The notes beneath the pieces are model-generated. The model ran no database searches. It had not been told where the DNA came from and saw only the letters and a list, made by a program, of their open reading frames with translations. DNA of 64,000 nt from a virus, in IMG/VR virus record IMGVR_UViG_3300037104_000756, positions 1 through 64,000 of that record. One strand, written 5' to 3'. This document shows, in pieces, positions 1 to 8,706 of the stretch. A program made the position numbers and the translations under genes. Numbering within the stretch: position 1 is the first letter of the stretch; every line of letters starts with the position of its first letter.

Positions 1-189
1 ACGGGTGTTCTGGATCAGACTTCCAGCCGATCTAAAATGTTTGCAGCCATCGCCACGGGCGGAATTACTGTCAACTCCAACGCCGATAATCAAGCTTTAC
101 AAGTTCAAAATGTGGGTACTGCCTATACCACAGGAGATGGACTTGTGACCTTTGTTGTGGATTATATGATCGTTCCTAGCTCACTGTAA
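1..189 (+). CDS. C-terminal end of an unidentified protein, cut by window start
   Basis: Frame 1 is open from the first base and ends at TAA 187-189, giving the last 62 residues of a protein. The fragment is rich in Thr, Val, Gly and Asn and ends in MIVPSSL, a beta-rich composition like the small virion proteins elsewhere in this genome. It lies directly upstream of the terminase, so a structural or packaging-associated role is possible. I do not recognise the family, and the start lies outside the window. Confidence 0.6.
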   Translation, partial: TGVLDQTSSRSKMFAAIATGGITVNSNADNQALQVQNVGTAYTTGDGLVTFVVDYMIVPSSL

Positions 190-234
190 TCCCAGGATTG
201 AAGCTGAAATTGAACGGCAGGGGGCAGCCTGACC

Positions 235-2133
235 ATGTTTGACATTGACAAAACACTACTTGAAAATTATCGCCATTCCTTTGACTTCACAAACTTCCCC
301 AAGAAGTTTCTGGAGCGATTTGAGCACACCACCCCTGATGAAAAAACGAAGTGGTTTACTGAGCGATTCTTATGCTTGAAGTACCATTTGTTCTTGAGTG
401 GTTTTACGGTTGCGGATAAAGCGGGCGACCCCGACTTACCGAAAGAGTTCGTCCCTATTCTGGGGATGGACTTCCAAGATGACCCCCACACCCAGCTATT
501 CGCGCAGTACGTGCAGAACCGTCCTGGCGAGCACTTTGTCCTGTCCGATCTGGACACCGTCACCAAGAAGCGGATGATCCTCTGGCCTCGCGGCATCTTC
601 AAAACTTCCTCCGTAGTCGTCGACATCGTTCAGACCATTTTGAATTATCCCAACGTCCGTATTTGCTTCCTTACGGGCGGCGACCAATTGGCAAAGCGCC
701 AACTGGCGCGCGTTAAGCGTGTGTTTGAAAAGCCAACGAAACGGTTCCAACTTCTGTTCCCCGAATATTGTTTGAAGAGTGTCCGCAACAAGAAAATTAA
801 AGATGAGACTGACCCGCGCGCGTGGTCCGACGAGTTATGCAAGATGGGAACGGCGCACGAGTTTACCGTCCCATGCCGCACCAACGACACCTTCGCTGAA
901 CCGACATTCGCGATTTCGACTGCCCGATCCGTTAAGGCGGGGTCGCACTTTGAGAAGATTTACATTGATGATTTGGTGAACGATCAAAACTATCGCAGCG
1001 GTAAAGCCTTGGAAAAATGCTATCAGGATTACCTCGACATCTGCCCTGTGTTGGAGCCATCCGGGTTCATCATCATGACCGGAACGCGGTATTCCTACGG
1101 AGACACCTACGAAGTTATTCAAGAGAAAGCGCGCGAGGAAGAACAGCAGATCGGAAAGACTATCTGGAAATTCTCCATTCGAGATTGCTGGAGCATGGGT
1201 TGCGAGAATTGCCGTCACACCGACGTGTACCACGACTACAGCGTAAATATTCTGCAGCCACCGTGTATCGAACTCGGATGCACATGCAAAGGGTTTCGGT
1301 CAAACGGGTCCAAAGGAGTCCTATTCCCTGAAAAGCGTACGGTGGATGGGCGAGCTATTGGACATACCCTGGCTTTCCTTGAAGGCGAAAAAATTCGATT
1401 GGGTGCGGAGTTCTTTGCGAACCAATATGAGAACAAACCCATCGCCACGGGATCGCAAACATTCACCGAGACGTTGATTGGTGGGCAGACTCTGCATGAC
1501 ATGGGTCAAATTCCCTTGTACTCACACTCCTACACCTTTGTTGTAGGAGATTTGGCATATGTAGGACAGGAAGGTCGGGATTATTCTGTTCTGTTCATCT
1601 GCCGCTTGTTTCAAGGACAAATTTTTATCTTCGACTGTGTGTTCGGGAATTGGGATTCGGCGCAGATTGCGGAAAATACCGTTAACGTGCTGCTCAAACA
1701 TCGTCCCAATATCGTGTTCTACGAAAAATTCAATGGCTGGGAAGCGTACAACAATATCATCACCGCGCACGCGGCGTCGCGCGGCATCGCCAAGGCGGAT
1801 ATTCAGTGGGAAAAAGGCTCTCAAGCTACCAACGCCAAAATGACTCGCATCGGCTCGGTGAAAGGTCCGTTGAGTAACAAGCGCCTGTGGTTGTTCGCGG
1901 GCATGCCGGGATACGACATCCTCGTCAAACAGCTAACCAAATGGCCGAAGCTGGGTCGTCATGACGATTTCGCGGACACAGCGGGCATGGTTGTATCGGC
2001 TCCGACTGGATATCAGTTAGAGAGTCCGCCAATCTTGTCGACTGGTTTAAGCTGGTTACAGAAACTCCACCAAGTCGATCCTGTTGAGTATAATTATCCA
2101 GACACAGGTATGGGGAACGGGCTAATCGGGTAG
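235..2133 (+). CDS. terL: Terminase large subunit
   Basis: A 632-residue DNA-packaging motor that would pump DNA into the procapsid through the portal and cut concatemers. The ATPase half has a Walker A-like loop at about 118-125 (PRGIFKTS, with Ile-Phe where PRGHGKS-type loops are usual), Walker B YIDDLV at 243-248 and a TGTRY coupling motif near 282-286. The RNase H-like nuclease half shows GDL (Asp439), FYEKF (Glu497) and HDDFADT (Asp577/578). Between the halves is an unusual Cys-rich stretch at 318-351 with a possible metal site. The portal gene follows 74 bases later, the classic packaging order. ATG start, preceded by GGCAGGGGG somewhat far upstream. Identification by motifs is firm; the family subtype is not resolved. 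Confidence 0.95.
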   Translation: MFDIDKTLLENYRHSFDFTNFPKKFLERFEHTTPDEKTKWFTERFLCLKYHLFLSGFTVADKAGDPDLPKEFVPILGMDFQDDPHTQLFAQYVQNRPGEHFVLSDLDTVTKKRMILWPRGIFKTSSVVVDIVQTILNYPNVRICFLTGGDQLAKRQLARVKRVFEKPTKRFQLLFPEYCLKSVRNKKIKDETDPRAWSDELCKMGTAHEFTVPCRTNDTFAEPTFAISTARSVKAGSHFEKIYIDDLVNDQNYRSGKALEKCYQDYLDICPVLEPSGFIIMTGTRYSYGDTYEVIQEKAREEEQQIGKTIWKFSIRDCWSMGCENCRHTDVYHDYSVNILQPPCIELGCTCKGFRSNGSKGVLFPEKRTVDGRAIGHTLAFLEGEKIRLGAEFFANQYENKPIATGSQTFTETLIGGQTLHDMGQIPLYSHSYTFVVGDLAYVGQEGRDYSVLFICRLFQGQIFIFDCVFGNWDSAQIAENTVNVLLKHRPNIVFYEKFNGWEAYNNIITAHAASRGIAKADIQWEKGSQATNAKMTRIGSVKGPLSNKRLWLFAGMPGYDILVKQLTKWPKLGRHDDFADTAGMVVSAPTGYQLESPPILSTGLSWLQKLHQVDPVEYNYPDTGMGNGLIG

Positions 2134-2139
2134 CAACTG

Positions 2140-2157
2140 GACTTTTTGTGTCATTAG
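2140..2157 (+). promoter_or_regulatory. Late-type promoter motif, copy 1 (portal)
   Basis: GACTT, seven bases, then CATTAG, just after the terL stop and 50 bases before the portal ATG. It matches a motif repeated 12 times in this window in front of late genes. It is nearly identical over GACTTTTTGTGT to the copy at 47201. Function is inferred from recurrence and position. Confidence 0.5.
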
Positions 2158-2207
2158 AGAAGGGGTAGTTCCCTCCACATCATCATTCGAGAGGAAGTCG
2201 TAGACCT

Positions 2208-4427
2208 ATGTCGGACAGCGACATCAAAGCCACTAGCCATTTCACCGATCAAGGTCAAATGCGAATCTCCGAACTCCCTGGAGCCGTTCCGTATGGCGAA
2301 ACAGCCCTGCCTATCGGAGCCACCGAGGTAGCTTTCGAGGACCAGCGTCGGTCCGATCTTTCGATGATGAAAGAGGCGAACCTTAATAGGGAAGAATCGG
2401 AGCAATTCATTGCAACAAGGGGTCTTATCGGCAGATGGAACATGGCTGAAATCATGTTGCGCGCGTGGGTCGAGCCCATCAAATGGAAAAATAGCGATCA
2501 GTTTCGGTCACATCTTGGAATTCCACTCATTGCCGAGCAATTCTACAGCATCCACAGCGTGGTTAACCAAACCCTATTCGGCGGATATCAAGTTTTTAAA
2601 ATCGACGCCACGTCAGGCACACCGATGGAGTGCGCGGAAGCCCAGCAGGCTATTTTGAACGCGCAATTGAAAAATTGTGGATACAAGGGTGTGTCCGCCA
2701 AATCAGAATTTCGAGAAATCACCTACGACGGTCTGTTTTATGGATTCGGCGTGGCGCATTATGGTTGGCAGACGATCAAGAAAAACATCATCAAGAAGGT
2801 TCAGAAAGTTCACGCCCAAACAATCACCCTAAACGACACTCTGGTTCAAATCCCTGCCGCCGACGAAGATGATATTGTGGAAAAGGTGGTTGGGGTTCTC
2901 GAAGTGAACATGCCGAAGCTGGAGCATGTGCCCATTCGTCGTTTTCGATACTCTCCCGACCTGCGTCGCGGCGACCCGCGCTGCGCGGAATGGTGCGGTC
3001 GAATTATCTACGTCACGGGATATGATTTGGACGCTCTTCGAAATACTGAGGGTTGGAATATTCCTACCCGCGACCAGTTGGTTAAGCTGACAACTCCGCA
3101 AATGCAGAGTCAGTCGGCTACAAACCCGTTGGAGACATTAGGATCGAACACAGGGAACCCCGTTTTTCAACAAACGACGACTCCACAAAAGGCTTTGCCT
3201 GAAAACTACACCGACCGCACATCGCATGACCCTTTGATGCGCAAATTTGAGTTGTTCGATTACTGGACCGGGTCGCGGCACGCAATCATTCTCGGTAAAG
3301 AATACACTTTGCTGAATGACGAGCATAAATTCGGACGCCCTCCGTTTCTGGGCTTCTGTTTTCGAAATGCGCCCGACTCCGCGCACGGTTACGGTATTGC
3401 ATATTGGCTAACAGACTTCCAACGTGTTTGCCAAGGAGTAATTAACGCATTTTTGGATGACATGAACCTGAATTTGATGGGGACATACACGTCCCCGGCT
3501 GGCGCGAACAACAGCGCGCAGGCTCAGTGGATTTTCCCAGGCAAAATCTTCAAAAGCGACCCTCAAGGGAAGCTGGAACCCATCACGCGGAACTCTATCG
3601 ACGCAAAAGAGCCTTTGGCTGTCATTGCACAGATGAAAGCATGGGCGGCATCGGTTAGCGGCGCGGGTCCGGGCACGTTGGGCTCAAATCCCGGCGCTGC
3701 GGGTGATATGCGCACGCCTGCAGGCGTAGAAGCCCTCTCTGGTGGAGAATCCGTCAAGCTGCAGGACCTGATTGACGTAATTTCCGAGCAGGTGTTCATC
3801 CCGTTCGTAGAATTTTGTATTGCCGAGAACCAGAAGCTGAAGCCGTCGCAGATTCGCGCGCTGTTGTCGGACGCGCTCGGCGCGGCGTTCGAAGCCACGC
3901 CTCTGAACATCATTAACGGCACATATAAGGTCGATATTTCGGCTGGAACGAAACTCGCGGCGCGCGAAGCCTTGAACAAATACATCGGCATCATCCAAAC
4001 CATCCTGCAAGCCCCGGGCACGGTTGAAAATTTGGCAGTGCAGGCGCTGAAGCTGGATTACAACGCTTTAATTTCCTCAATGTATGATTCGTTTGGTGTG
4101 CCGTACAAGGAGAAGGTAATTGTCCCCATGAACGACGAGGACAAGGCGCGCATGATGGCGAATACACAACAAGCCGCAATGCAGGGTAAGATGGGAATTG
4201 TTAGAACTCAGGGTGAAGTCAAGAAAGACGTTGACAATAACCAATCTGAGAATAGAATGCTAATTGAGACAGGCAAACACACGTTGAAGGCTCAAAGCAT
4301 CGATCACAACGCCTCTGTGGACGCAGCGCAAGCAAAAGCCGAAGCTGCGACGCCAGAAGCCCAAGGATTAGATCGAGCAGCTAAAGGCGCGTTTGCCAAC
4401 ATGGATAAAGCAGAATTTCCGAAGTAG
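2208..4427 (+). CDS. Portal protein (P22-like)
   Basis: A 739-residue protein that would form the dodecameric portal at the capsid vertex, the channel for DNA entry and exit. The middle section (about 365-470) has the features of P22-type portals: a FELFDYWTG strand, LLNDEHKFGRPPFL, then HGYGIAYWLTDFQ and a long helix NAFLDDMNLNL. The C-terminal 150 residues are charged and Ala/Gln/Lys-rich, as expected for the barrel or tail of large portals. It sits between terL and the scaffold/capsid genes. ATG start; the leader has the late-type motif but only a weak Shine-Dalgarno. Confidence 0.9.
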   Translation: MSDSDIKATSHFTDQGQMRISELPGAVPYGETALPIGATEVAFEDQRRSDLSMMKEANLNREESEQFIATRGLIGRWNMAEIMLRAWVEPIKWKNSDQFRSHLGIPLIAEQFYSIHSVVNQTLFGGYQVFKIDATSGTPMECAEAQQAILNAQLKNCGYKGVSAKSEFREITYDGLFYGFGVAHYGWQTIKKNIIKKVQKVHAQTITLNDTLVQIPAADEDDIVEKVVGVLEVNMPKLEHVPIRRFRYSPDLRRGDPRCAEWCGRIIYVTGYDLDALRNTEGWNIPTRDQLVKLTTPQMQSQSATNPLETLGSNTGNPVFQQTTTPQKALPENYTDRTSHDPLMRKFELFDYWTGSRHAIILGKEYTLLNDEHKFGRPPFLGFCFRNAPDSAHGYGIAYWLTDFQRVCQGVINAFLDDMNLNLMGTYTSPAGANNSAQAQWIFPGKIFKSDPQGKLEPITRNSIDAKEPLAVIAQMKAWAASVSGAGPGTLGSNPGAAGDMRTPAGVEALSGGESVKLQDLIDVISEQVFIPFVEFCIAENQKLKPSQIRALLSDALGAAFEATPLNIINGTYKVDISAGTKLAAREALNKYIGIIQTILQAPGTVENLAVQALKLDYNALISSMYDSFGVPYKEKVIVPMNDEDKARMMANTQQAAMQGKMGIVRTQGEVKKDVDNNQSENRMLIETGKHTLKAQSIDHNASVDAAQAKAEAATPEAQGLDRAAKGAFANMDKAEFPK

Positions 4428-4444
4428 ACTTTTTCAGACATAAA
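4427..4444 (+). promoter_or_regulatory. Late-type promoter motif, copy 2
   Basis: GACTT-N7-CATAAATA begins on the last base of the portal stop codon, 97 bases before the next gene. The CATAAATA part resembles late -10 boxes of other phages. Function is inferred from recurrence. Confidence 0.5.
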
Positions 4445-4523
4445 TACATTCGGTTATTCCTTTCACCAGAACCCCGAATTTAAGGGGGTTATGATACAAA
4501 GTATTGCAAGTAAGGAGCCTGAC

Positions 4524-4946
4524 ATGAGCAGCAGTGAAATCCCCGTGAGTGCGGCGGCATCGCCGTTTACGACAGAGACCACCCCCAATATTGAGCGTGC
4601 GAATAGACTCATCAGTCTGCGCAGCAACCCCGGATTCCGTGATTTGATTCGTCTGTCGCTGGAGATTGTGCAGTCGGCAGCCGATATTTGCGCAGATTAT
4701 CCTGGCTGGGATGCACAACAAATAACGGTTCTAAAAGTACGCATGCAGTGCGCGAAAGAACATCACGCGCTTCTCTTAAATAAAGTCCAAGAAGCCATCG
4801 AGACTGGCAAACAAGAGGCAATTGCGCAGGCTCCAACTCTACCCGCCAAGACTGCTTCAGATATGGTAGACCAAGGGGATTACGTGCGCCAGCAGGTACT
4901 CCAGCAATTCGATGAGATGGAATCGCGTCCCGCTGGATCATATTAA
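4524..4946 (+). CDS. Unknown protein between portal and scaffold candidate
   Basis: A protein of 140 residues. I start it at ATG 4524 because TAAGGAG precedes it at the right distance; the upstream ATG 4491 has no such site. It is predicted helical in the middle (LISLRSNPGFRDLIRL and following) with Ser/Thr/Pro-rich ends and no Cys pairs or membrane segment. Genes here in similar phages encode head-completion or capsid-assembly proteins, but I recognise no family. Confidence 0.75.
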   Translation: MSSSEIPVSAAASPFTTETTPNIERANRLISLRSNPGFRDLIRLSLEIVQSAADICADYPGWDAQQITVLKVRMQCAKEHHALLLNKVQEAIETGKQEAIAQAPTLPAKTASDMVDQGDYVRQQVLQQFDEMESRPAGSY

Positions 4947-4975
4947 AGAGTTGCTGAAATCTTGTTACGGTTTAT

Positions 4976-4993
4976 GACTATTCAAATCATCAT
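4976..4993 (+). promoter_or_regulatory. Late-type promoter motif, copy 3 (scaffold candidate)
   Basis: GACTA-N7-CATCAT lies 18 bases before the ATG at 5011. The upstream context GGTTTATGACTAT is shared closely with copies 4 and 6 (GTTTATGACTAT, GGTTTGTGACTAT). The CATCATTGAGGGAGCAC tail includes the Shine-Dalgarno. Confidence 0.55.
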
Positions 4994-5010
4994 TGAGGGA
5001 GCACATTCAA

Positions 5011-6081
5011 ATGAGCAACGATACATTTTCTGTTAGCGACGAACTGACAAAAGCAATCCAAGATTCTATCAACTCTGCCGATATTCGGACGGTTGTGCAG
5101 GGCGCAATCGACAAGCAGTCTGCAGCCTCGGCGGTACTGGCGGCTGACCAAGCGAATGCTGAGAAGGCAGCAGCGGATCAGCTTGCTGCAGAGACTGCGG
5201 ATGCTACGTCATCGGGATTCTCGCGTATCGAAACTATCGGCGGGCGCGAATTCACATTTGAAGCCGGAAGCGAACTGGAACTTGAGCAACTGATCAATAA
5301 CGCCTATAAAGTTGCGTACGCAGTTCAGACTCCAGTCCAAACAGAAGAAGCGGCTCCTGTGCTCGATGCGGCTACGGTTGCGGCAGCAGCGGTGGTCGAG
5401 GCGGATATCAAGGCTGCGTTGGAATTGAAATTCAAGAATGGCGAGATTTCCACGGCGGATTATCTCGAACAGTCGGGTGCCATCAAGGATTATCTTCAAA
5501 GGCAAGGCGTGCCGCTGGATGCACTGAAGGCGGCGGTCGACACGAATCACGATACGCAGTACAAAACATCATGGGAACAAGCGACCGAACAGTTCAAGAG
5601 TTCTGCCGCAGGATCGTCGTGGCCGGGTGGGGATCAAAACAAAAACATGATTGGTTTGTTGATTGCGCAGATGGGTCTTCTCGACGCGCCGGATAAAGTC
5701 TCGGCGCTATCGCAAGCGTACGAGCAAATGAAAACGACAGGCATGATATTCCCTGGTGACGATGCAGAAGATACCTCGGTGGTCGACACTACAAACGATA
5801 TCGTTCGGACGGAAGTTGTCGCAGCCCCTGCGGCTGTGGCTACTCCTGCGCCAGCAGCGGCACCGAAAAAGGCAGCGGGTTCGTCTTCAATGTTTAACAC
5901 GAGTTCTGGCGGCAGTGGCAATAGCGGCGCACCGGCTCCAGCAGCGGTCAAGACAAATGTTGATCCGAATGCATCACCTGCAGAAATTATGGACGCGTGG
6001 AAGAAAGCGCAGGTTGCTGCGGGAAAAGACCCCAACTCCGCATTCACTGAAACGTTTGCGAACGGCGGACGCCGAGTATAG
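5011..6081 (+). CDS. Probable capsid scaffolding protein
   Basis: A 356-residue acidic, strongly Ala/Gln/Glu-rich protein with predicted long helices and a Pro/Ala-rich, Gly/Ser-rich linker near 270-320. Composition and position immediately before the capsid gene fit a scaffold that would guide procapsid assembly and then leave. No enzymatic motif is seen. The start is ATG 5011 with GAGGGAGC upstream; the ATG at 4993 lies within the promoter motif and has no ribosome site. The role is inferred from position and composition. Confidence 0.7.
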   Translation: MSNDTFSVSDELTKAIQDSINSADIRTVVQGAIDKQSAASAVLAADQANAEKAAADQLAAETADATSSGFSRIETIGGREFTFEAGSELELEQLINNAYKVAYAVQTPVQTEEAAPVLDAATVAAAAVVEADIKAALELKFKNGEISTADYLEQSGAIKDYLQRQGVPLDALKAAVDTNHDTQYKTSWEQATEQFKSSAAGSSWPGGDQNKNMIGLLIAQMGLLDAPDKVSALSQAYEQMKTTGMIFPGDDAEDTSVVDTTNDIVRTEVVAAPAAVATPAPAAAPKKAAGSSSMFNTSSGGSGNSGAPAPAAVKTNVDPNASPAEIMDAWKKAQVAAGKDPNSAFTETFANGGRRV

Positions 6082-6235
6082 TTTACAGCACACCAATTTG
6101 CGCAGTCCGATCACCTGCGTTTAGCCGAGGCGAGGGCGGCTCGAACCGCCCCTCTCAGGTCTTCTTGTATCGCACCAGATAGTTAGTTCCCGCCATTAGA
6201 ATCGCATTCTCTTCTTGCATATCTCTGAAGTTTAT

Positions 6236-6253
6236 GACTATCAAATGTATAAG
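6236..6253 (+). promoter_or_regulatory. Late-type promoter motif, copy 4 (capsid)
   Basis: GACTA-N7-TATAAG lies in the 240-base gap before the capsid gene, 68 bases before its TTG start. The upstream GTTTATGACTAT(C/T)AAAT matches copy 3. The rest of the gap shows no gene. Confidence 0.55.
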
Positions 6254-6321
6254 TGTACAGACTCCTTGAGCAAGAGACTGGTTGATTTTCGAGTCGATTA
6301 CGACTCACAAGGAGCACTACA

Positions 6322-7317
6322 TTGATTCTTCCTCCTGGCGTAATTTCTACCACATTAGCTGCGTTCCCGCAGATCGCGTACGACCGCACAGCAATTTTGG
6401 AATGGCAATTCAACACCCCCTTCCTCGAAGAGCTTTGCGACTTCCGTCCGCTGCCCCGGCGCTCTGGTCGAACGCTCCAGTTCTACGGACAAACTCCGTA
6501 CGCTGCCGCGACCTATGACCTGTCCGAAGGTATTCCAGGTCCGTCGCTCCAACTGAACCAAGTGTTCAGCGATGCTTTCGCCGACGAATACGGCGACTGG
6601 ATCGGAATTTCAAATGTTGCGCAGCAAATGTTCCTCGCGGACATTACGCTCGACGCAAGCCGCAACCTTTCGTATCGGGGCGCTCTCACGAGCAACCTGA
6701 TCGCGATTAACGGCTTCGAAGCTGCGGCAACCGCCCAGGCTTCAGCGCGCATCGATTTGCTTGACAACGAATTCATGCTTTCCAACACCATCCGCAAGTG
6801 CGAGTCCCAGTTGATGGGCAACGCAGTTCCGGGTCGCGATGGCGGGCTATATACATCTGCGATGCACCCATACGTTGTGTACGACTTCATGTCGGACAAC
6901 AGCGCTGGGTCAGCAGTCGACACACTCAAGCGCTCCGAAGCTGGCGCGAATGTCCTGAAGTCGGACATGACACGCGGCTACACCGTGCTGGAGTGGAGCG
7001 GAGTTCGAATCATCCGCACCCAGACCGTGCCGACTTACGCAAATTACCCGTCAACGGGTAAGACAGGATACGCGACGTACGTTGTCGGTCGCGAAGCAAT
7101 GATGGCCTCCGAGTTACTGGGAACACGCGTTCCGCGCAGCCCCAGTTTCAAGGTGAACGTCAAGACCTTCGGCGATAACGACATCGATCTGAGCAACCCC
7201 ATGTTGCAGACACGAGCAATCGTGAGCTACGACTGGTTCCTCGGAGTTGTGGCAAGGCCCAACACTAACAACACCCCAGGTTTCAGGCGCGTAAGGGGTG
7301 AGGTTTCAGCGGTTTAA
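6322..7317 (+). CDS. Major capsid protein (N4-gp56-like)
   Basis: A 331-residue protein that would build the icosahedral shell. The N-terminal third has a pattern like N4-gp56-family capsid proteins: LPRRSGRTLQFYGQTPYAA, then LSEGIPG, then a YGDWIGISN-type strand. A YVVGREAMMASELLG segment recurs later, as in that family. The start codon is TTG, chosen because AAGGAG lies 7 bases upstream and no in-frame ATG fits. The late-type motif and a long leader precede it, consistent with strong late expression. A hairpin with a T-run follows. HK97-like fold is inferred, not seen. Confidence 0.85.
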   Translation: MILPPGVISTTLAAFPQIAYDRTAILEWQFNTPFLEELCDFRPLPRRSGRTLQFYGQTPYAAATYDLSEGIPGPSLQLNQVFSDAFADEYGDWIGISNVAQQMFLADITLDASRNLSYRGALTSNLIAINGFEAAATAQASARIDLLDNEFMLSNTIRKCESQLMGNAVPGRDGGLYTSAMHPYVVYDFMSDNSAGSAVDTLKRSEAGANVLKSDMTRGYTVLEWSGVRIIRTQTVPTYANYPSTGKTGYATYVVGREAMMASELLGTRVPRSPSFKVNVKTFGDNDIDLSNPMLQTRAIVSYDWFLGVVARPNTNNTPGFRRVRGEVSAV

Positions 7318-7333
7318 CTCGGGTGTTGTTTTT
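7269..7333 (+). terminator. Possible terminator after the capsid gene
   Basis: CAACACCC (7269-7276) pairs with GGGTGTTG (7321-7328), which is followed by TTTTTC. The stem is 8 bp but the loop is 44 bases and the 5' arm is inside the capsid gene, so this is a weak candidate. Termination after the capsid gene would be typical. Confidence 0.35.
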
Positions 7334-7336
7334 CGC

Positions 7337-7366
7337 TTGACTTTCGGTGAGGAGTTGTTCTAAAAT
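7337..7366 (+). promoter_or_regulatory. Sigma70-type promoter for the endonuclease gene
   Basis: TTGACT, 18 bases, TAAAAT. It lies just before the TTGGAGG ribosome site and ATG 7384 of the HNH-type gene, giving that gene its own promoter inside the late region. Confidence 0.6.
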
Positions 7367-7383
7367 AGGTCTTGGAGGCAATC

Positions 7384-7782
7384 ATGCCATTCAAAGACCC
7401 GAACAGCGAAGCGGCCAAAGCAAGCAATAAACGGCGGCAGGCAAAGTATAACGCCACCGAGAAATCGAAGGAACGGTTTAAGAGATACCGCGAACGGCAC
7501 CCAGAGTTGCGACGAGAGAATTGGTACAAAGGCCAGTACGGCGTCACTTTGGAAGCGTTCGAAGCACAGATTGAAGCGCAAAATAATCTGTGTCCGATTG
7601 GAAATCATCCTTTCGGAAAGCGGGGCAGAAACGATGATTCGCCCTGCCAAGATCACGACCACGAGACTGGCACGAACCGAGCCATCTTGTGCAAGAATCA
7701 TAACTCGATGTTGGGTTTGGCTCGTGATTCAGTTGAAGATTTGGAATCAGGAATTTTGTACTTGAAATCTTTTGAGAAGTAA
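7384..7782 (+). CDS. Endonuclease VII-like HNH protein (homing type)
   Basis: A 132-residue protein with a basic N-terminus and a C-terminal recombination endonuclease VII-like fold. The catalytic DHDHETG is near residues 96-102 and AILCKNHNSMLGLA follows. The usual two Cys pairs that bind zinc are partly replaced by His (CPIGNH and CKNH). Such stand-alone genes in phages usually act as homing endonucleases. It sits between capsid and decoration-type genes with its own promoter, and similar genes occur at 9583, 17343, 27310 and 35612. Start by GGAGG five bases upstream of ATG 7384. Confidence 0.85.
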   Translation: MPFKDPNSEAAKASNKRRQAKYNATEKSKERFKRYRERHPELRRENWYKGQYGVTLEAFEAQIEAQNNLCPIGNHPFGKRGRNDDSPCQDHDHETGTNRAILCKNHNSMLGLARDSVEDLESGILYLKSFEK

Positions 7783-7796
7783 ACAGGAGAACTACC

Positions 7797-8393
7797 GTGT
7801 CCAACGCTTCTACAGTTCGCAGACAAGTCGCAGGAACGCAGCAATTGACGATTGCTCAACTTCTTGGGACATCGATTACCACAACACCGACCGCGTTTCA
7901 ATTGAACAACAACGGTCTGACTCTGACTGGCGGGGGCGTAATTCCTCTGTCCGCTGGCGTCACAGGATTGTACCAGGGAACTGGCGCAGTGCTGCACATC
8001 GCGGCAGTCGGCACCATCGCTGGTGTCACCTCGGCGACCCTATCCTTGAAGCTGTATGAAGTGCCTGCCGCTCTGCTCCCCATCGCCAACACGCTGGTGG
8101 GCGCACAGACATTCACAAACTGGAACTTGCTCGCTACGTCATCCGTTCGCACGGTTGGCGCGACGACTGACTCCTTCTCTTTCGACGCGCGCCTGCAATT
8201 GGACGCCGCTGGAAACCTGCAAGGACAGTTCACAGACGAGATCGATTCGTTGGTTGATGTGTATGCTCCGACAACCGCTGTAACGGGTTTGGTCGGCGAA
8301 GCAGACTTGAACTTCGTTCTAGTGGCGACACTGGGCGGCGGAGAAGTCGGCGTCATCCTCACCTGCAATGAGTTCCGATTGGACTTGGAATAG
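7797..8393 (+). CDS. Probable virion (head-associated) protein
   Basis: A 198-residue protein with almost no charged residues in its first half and alternating Thr/Ser/Val/Leu strands, so predicted mainly beta. It starts at GTG 7797 with AGGAGA upstream. Position after the capsid gene suggests a head decoration or accessory protein. I see no known motif. Confidence 0.75.
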   Translation: MSNASTVRRQVAGTQQLTIAQLLGTSITTTPTAFQLNNNGLTLTGGGVIPLSAGVTGLYQGTGAVLHIAAVGTIAGVTSATLSLKLYEVPAALLPIANTLVGAQTFTNWNLLATSSVRTVGATTDSFSFDARLQLDAAGNLQGQFTDEIDSLVDVYAPTTAVTGLVGEADLNFVLVATLGGGEVGVILTCNEFRLDLE

Positions 8394-8407
8394 CCAGTAG
8401 AAAGTTC

Positions 8408-8436
8408 TTGACATCGAAGCCCTCCAATGGCAAACT
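8408..8436 (+). promoter_or_regulatory. Promoter overlapping a terminator hairpin
   Basis: CTTGACATCGAAG carries a perfect TTGACA (8408-8413). With a 17-base spacer the -10 would be CAAACT (8431-8436), a weak match lying in the loop of the terminator at 8420-8454. The same design with almost the same -35 context is at 43094. Confidence 0.4.
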
Positions 8437-8454
8437 GCTGTTGGAGGGTTTTTC
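8420..8454 (+). terminator. Rho-independent terminator
   Basis: A perfect 8-bp stem, CCCTCCAA with TTGGAGGG, 13-base loop, followed by TTTTTC. It follows the 7797 gene and would end the capsid-region transcript. Confidence 0.8.
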
Positions 8455-8539
8455 TTAAGGTGCAGGAAAAGCAACAGGCAGCGGCGGACCTGATACGGGC
8501 GACAAACGACCGCATGTTTATAACATCACCGTCAACTCA

Positions 8540-8689
8540 ATGGGTAAGAGCGGCGATGCGATTGATGGAGATCGTGGAGACCAAAGCCATGGCATGGCGG
8601 ACCCCGTCAAGAAGAAAAAAGTCAAGCTGATGTCTAAAGGGACTAGCGGTTTGAAATCGGCAGGACAAAAAGTTCCAGCAGTTGCATAA
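8540..8689 (+). CDS. Possible small basic protein, start unclear
   Basis: A 49-residue ORF ending at TAA 8687-8689, containing a KKKKVKLMSKG basic run. The reading frame stays open upstream to a stop at 8456-8458, and the untranslated-looking part (PHVYNITVNSMGKSG) reads like real protein, yet it has no ATG, GTG or TTG. Either the true start is atypical, a frameshift links it to ATG 8427, or only the short form is made. No family recognised. Confidence 0.35.
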   Translation: MGKSGDAIDGDRGDQSHGMADPVKKKKVKLMSKGTSGLKSAGQKVPAVA

Positions 8690-8706
8690 AGAAAAAGGAG
8701 AACACC

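Noticed and set aside
7898-8515. 205-codon minus-strand ORF opposite the 7797 gene
   Set aside because: Crosses the terminator and mirrors a beta-rich gene; no ribosome site.
8427-8630. 67-codon ORF starting inside the terminator loop
   Set aside because: The sequence is not protein-like and the ATG lies in the hairpin; kept only as a possible frameshift partner.
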